This document shows, in pieces, positions 61,510-64,000 of a DNA stretch of 64,000 nt (its first letter is position 1; the number at the start of each line of letters is the position of its first letter). The translations under genes were made by a program, and so were the position numbers. Source of the DNA: Gemmatimonadaceae bacterium (GTDB lineage: Bacteria > Gemmatimonadota > Gemmatimonadetes > Gemmatimonadales > Gemmatimonadaceae); assembly GCA_016742275.1 (NCBI GenBank), contig JACVCD010000014.1, positions 60,571 through 124,570 of the forward strand, written 5' to 3'. The notes beneath the pieces were generated by a model that had not been told where the DNA came from, made no database searches, and worked only from the letters and a program-made list of their open reading frames with translations.

Positions 61510-64000
61510 TCAGCCGATCACGAACGGACTGAGATCACCGGCGCTGGATGAACGAAGAAACCGGAGAACGCGCGCATCGAGATAGTTGCTGATCTGTGGT
61601 GGCAATCGGCGCTTCTGAGAGCTCGTGAGCAATCGCTTCACATCGGGCACAAGCGTCATCAGGAAATCGATTGTGCGCTCGCGAGCATTGGTGTAGTGCG
61701 CGTAGGCATCACCGCGATCGTAACGAGTGGGCGCTGTCTCGAGCAGTCGGGCCATGGGTGTCCAGACAGAGTCCGCGAACTGCGTGAAGACGCGGCTCAG
61801 TTGTGCGAGACTGTCTGCCTGCACGCGCGAGAGTTTGAGTGTGTCCTGCTGCGTGAGAATCATGTACATGGGATTCGGAATGGTTCCTGAACCCAATGCC
61901 TTGACTGTTGCGGCATTCGCCCTCGTGCCTTCGCGTGAGCGTCCCATGTCGAGTCGCTGCGTCAGCACCTGTCGCTCCCGGGGAGCACCGACGTCCAGGC
62001 CGAAGCTGAGACTCGCATATGCCGGTGTGCGCGCCACTGTCTGCTGTGGACGGGTGGTGCCGAACCGTTGATTCACCTCGTAGCGGAATCGCTTGGTGGC
62101 CGGATCAAACCCGCGTACGAATAGGAGTTGTTGATCTGGCGCAATTTCCTGACCCCAGCCTTTCGCGTTGCGCGAACCGTTGATGAGGAGATCTGCAATC
62201 CCGAGTGGGTTCGTGAACGCAAGGTTGATCGAGAGTCGCTTGGGTAGGCCGATTTTCTGCGGATTGAATCCGATCGACAGATTCGTTGTCGCGATCCATG
62301 GAGCCTGACAGCTGCCTCGGGCCGCGAGTGCGCCGAGCTGTCGGGCAAGGCAGGCGCGTGCCGCCGGTGCACCGGCGGTGAGCAGTGCCTGCATCGCGCG
62401 GGCAACAGTGGAGTCTGCGGTATGGGCTGGGTCGAAAATGAAGGCGCGGTCGTTGAGTGTCGCACCATCACCATTCACATCGCCTGCGACGAGAGGTGTG
62501 AACCGTGCGCCGGTTCTCGCACCGACCTGTATGTCGAAGAACAGCAGATCGAACAGCGGGATGCTGCGCCACGACAGGAGTATCTGATGTCGTCCACTCT
62601 GCAGGATCGGTCCCCATTCACGATTGAATGGATCCCCGACGGTGCTACTGAACCCATTGAATTGTTCGCGCACATCGAGCCAGGAGTATTGCAGTTGCCA
62701 GCGGAGATACTTGTTGGCCGTCACCGGGAGCAGTTTGAGCACCACATTGCGCGATATTGACTGCTGCTCCGAGTCGAGTAGCATCACACGCTGAAATGCA
62801 GACGAACGTCGGGTGCTCGCGAGTGCCACGTTTCCGGTGAGCGGCACGATCGCCGATGCCGGTGCGAAGACGGGACGTGCCGCTTCCTGGTCGAGTGTGA
62901 ACCGCGCCGTGGCGTCGAGATTCCGATCTGTCTGAGCTACTTGGTGGCGATTCAGCGAGTATACCAATTGCGCACCGAGCACGACCCGGTTGTCCAGCAC
63001 GGGACTAGCCCAATCCACAGCACCGCGAAGTGATCGCGGCTGACGGAACGTTGGGCCGAAGGCAAAGACGCTTGGCCGATTCTGCGAGAAGACATTCGAG
63101 ATTGTTCCGTCGGCGCAGGTGCTTGGCACATTTGCGCGATCTTCGAGGTAGCGATCCCAGGTTGGCGAGGGCGCGGCAGTTCCGATGCAGGCAATACTCT
63201 GCGTCGATGCATCGAGTCCAGTATTGGCTACCGGGCCGCTGATCAGCGCGGATGGTCCGACATTCTGAAAGACGCCGACACCGGCGTGGATGACTGCGAG
63301 CGGAGGACGTGCAGCTCCCGGTGCAAAGGCGACCTGTGGCGATTTGCCGTAGGTCCACTGCAGTCCGATGCGTGGACTGACTGCAATGCGATTCGGTACG
63401 ATGCTGTTGTCGATGCCCAGATCATTGCGCAGCGCCGGGTTCGCTGTCGGACGATACAGAAAGGCGTTGCCATCGATACGCACGCCGTACTGCACTTGTA
63501 CCTCACGTGTTGGGCGCCAGGCATCGCCGAGAGACACTCCGCCAGTCAATTGGCCTGTAGTGCCGGTCAAATTGTTGAGCGTCCGTGTATAGAGTGCAGG
63601 GCGCCCGGCTTCGAGATCGGCGAGTGAATTGAACTGAAACGTGCCGAGCAAATTGCTGGCAGCATTGGTGGCATTCTGCTCGTGCGAAAGATTCGACGTG
63701 ATCTTGATGGTGTGTTTGCTGTCTCTGCTGTACCAGGTCAGTTGCTGACTGAGCGCGACGGTGAGCGCAGATTGGGTGAGTGGAAACGGACCGCCGCCAA
63801 AGGACAGATCGCGGATCGACGAGCTGCCATCAGCAAGTTGCGAGTTGACGCGGACGATGCCGGATGGGAACGTCAATAAGGGACGACTTCGCATCTGTTG
63901 TGCCGAAATGCCCAGAGAAGAGCGCGCGAGAATGCCGAACCCGAAGTAGTTGGAGTGGCTGAGGGTGCTGCTCAGCATCCACGCTTCGTTGTCGTTGGTT
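61510..64000 (-). CDS. TonB-dependent receptor (Oar-like), 5' end outside window
   Basis: The frame is open from base 64000 to the stop at 61510, giving about 829 residues of the C-terminal part of the protein. It is clearly a paralogue of the receptor at 51865: FNSLADLEAGRPALYTRTL and GDAWRPTREVQVQYGVRID match its counterparts, as do NGDGATLNDRAFIFDP and QIAPDQQLLFVRGFDPATKR-like segments. The barrel region has Cys pairs (ACLARQLGALAARGSC). Beyond it comes a ~150-residue helical extension: TQQDTLKLSRVQADSLAQL, YDRGDAYAHYTNARERTIDF and LLTSSQKRRLPPQISNYL, with LTxxQ-like motifs. Signal, regulatory domain and plug lie to the right of the window. Confidence 0.9.
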   Translation of the reverse strand, partial: TNDNEAWMLSSTLSHSNYFGFGILARSSLGISAQQMRSRPLLTFPSGIVRVNSQLADGSSSIRDLSFGGGPFPLTQSALTVALSQQLTWYSRDSKHTIKITSNLSHEQNATNAASNLLGTFQFNSLADLEAGRPALYTRTLNNLTGTTGQLTGGVSLGDAWRPTREVQVQYGVRIDGNAFLYRPTANPALRNDLGIDNSIVPNRIAVSPRIGLQWTYGKSPQVAFAPGAARPPLAVIHAGVGVFQNVGPSALISGPVANTGLDASTQSIACIGTAAPSPTWDRYLEDRANVPSTCADGTISNVFSQNRPSVFAFGPTFRQPRSLRGAVDWASPVLDNRVVLGAQLVYSLNRHQVAQTDRNLDATARFTLDQEAARPVFAPASAIVPLTGNVALASTRRSSAFQRVMLLDSEQQSISRNVVLKLLPVTANKYLRWQLQYSWLDVREQFNGFSSTVGDPFNREWGPILQSGRHQILLSWRSIPLFDLLFFDIQVGARTGARFTPLVAGDVNGDGATLNDRAFIFDPAHTADSTVARAMQALLTAGAPAARACLARQLGALAARGSCQAPWIATTNLSIGFNPQKIGLPKRLSINLAFTNPLGIADLLINGSRNAKGWGQEIAPDQQLLFVRGFDPATKRFRYEVNQRFGTTRPQQTVARTPAYASLSFGLDVGAPRERQVLTQRLDMGRSREGTRANAATVKALGSGTIPNPMYMILTQQDTLKLSRVQADSLAQLSRVFTQFADSVWTPMARLLETAPTRYDRGDAYAHYTNARERTIDFLMTLVPDVKRLLTSSQKRRLPPQISNYLDARVLRFLRSSSAGDLSPFVIG

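Overview
The window is a GC-rich chromosomal segment of a diderm bacterium, most likely a member of Gemmatimonadota close to Gemmatimonas. This is an inference from protein style: two large TonB-dependent receptors with carboxypeptidase-like N-terminal domains, an M28 peptidase, six-bladed beta-propeller proteins, a bacillithiol gene (bshA) and a CIRCE-controlled groESL in one outer-membrane-bearing organism. No rRNA, prophage, CRISPR array or intact insertion sequence was seen. GTG starts and 1-4 base stop/start overlaps are common.

Layout. 1-4265 is a low-density accessory stretch: the 3' end of ptsI, then a minus-strand cassette (66-aa secreted Cys-containing peptide, strong hairpin, CxxC lipoprotein, beta-propeller lipoprotein), then a decayed IS5-type transposase. 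4266-10338 holds metK, a bifunctional-nuclease-family gene, an anchored secreted protein, and a cobalamin riboswitch controlling a BtuF-BtuC-BtuD-type ABC importer. 10393-19846 holds recO, a free-standing FlgD/T9SS-like domain protein, clpB, an N-formylglutamate-amidohydrolase-like lipoprotein, tadA, a serine hydrolase, a TPR lipoprotein and a D-2-hydroxyacid dehydrogenase. 20050-20335 has two tRNA-Ser genes (CGA and GGA), each followed by a hairpin. 20447-26482 has a Cys-rich secreted protein, a YbbN/CnoX-type thioredoxin, an M28 peptidase, a small secreted protein and two tandem ATP-grasp ligases. 27265-30849 is pyrR-pyrB-pyrC plus a class II aldolase.

From 32789 to 49510 there is one long same-strand run of closely packed genes: M50 protease, scpA, scpB, rluB-type pseudouridine synthase, a MoxR/DUF58/Bat aerotolerance-type operon (including a BatB-BatC fusion and an elaborated BatD), mutL, miaA, bshA, uppP and birA. 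groES-groEL follow with a sigma-70-type promoter and CIRCE operator. The right end (51865-64000) is an envelope locus: a TonB receptor, a convergent two-component system, an S41 peptidase, a beta-propeller protein and a second TonB receptor cut by the window end. Both receptors carry a helical C-terminal extension with LTxxQ-like motifs beyond the expected barrel end.

Most promising for novelty: the peptide/CxxC-lipoprotein/beta-propeller cassette at 1004-2775, which resembles the NVEALA-type loci of Bacteroidetes in layout; the barrel-plus-LTxxQ receptors with their neighbours at 51865-64000; and the tandem ATP-grasp pair at 23541-26482. Functions given for these are inference.
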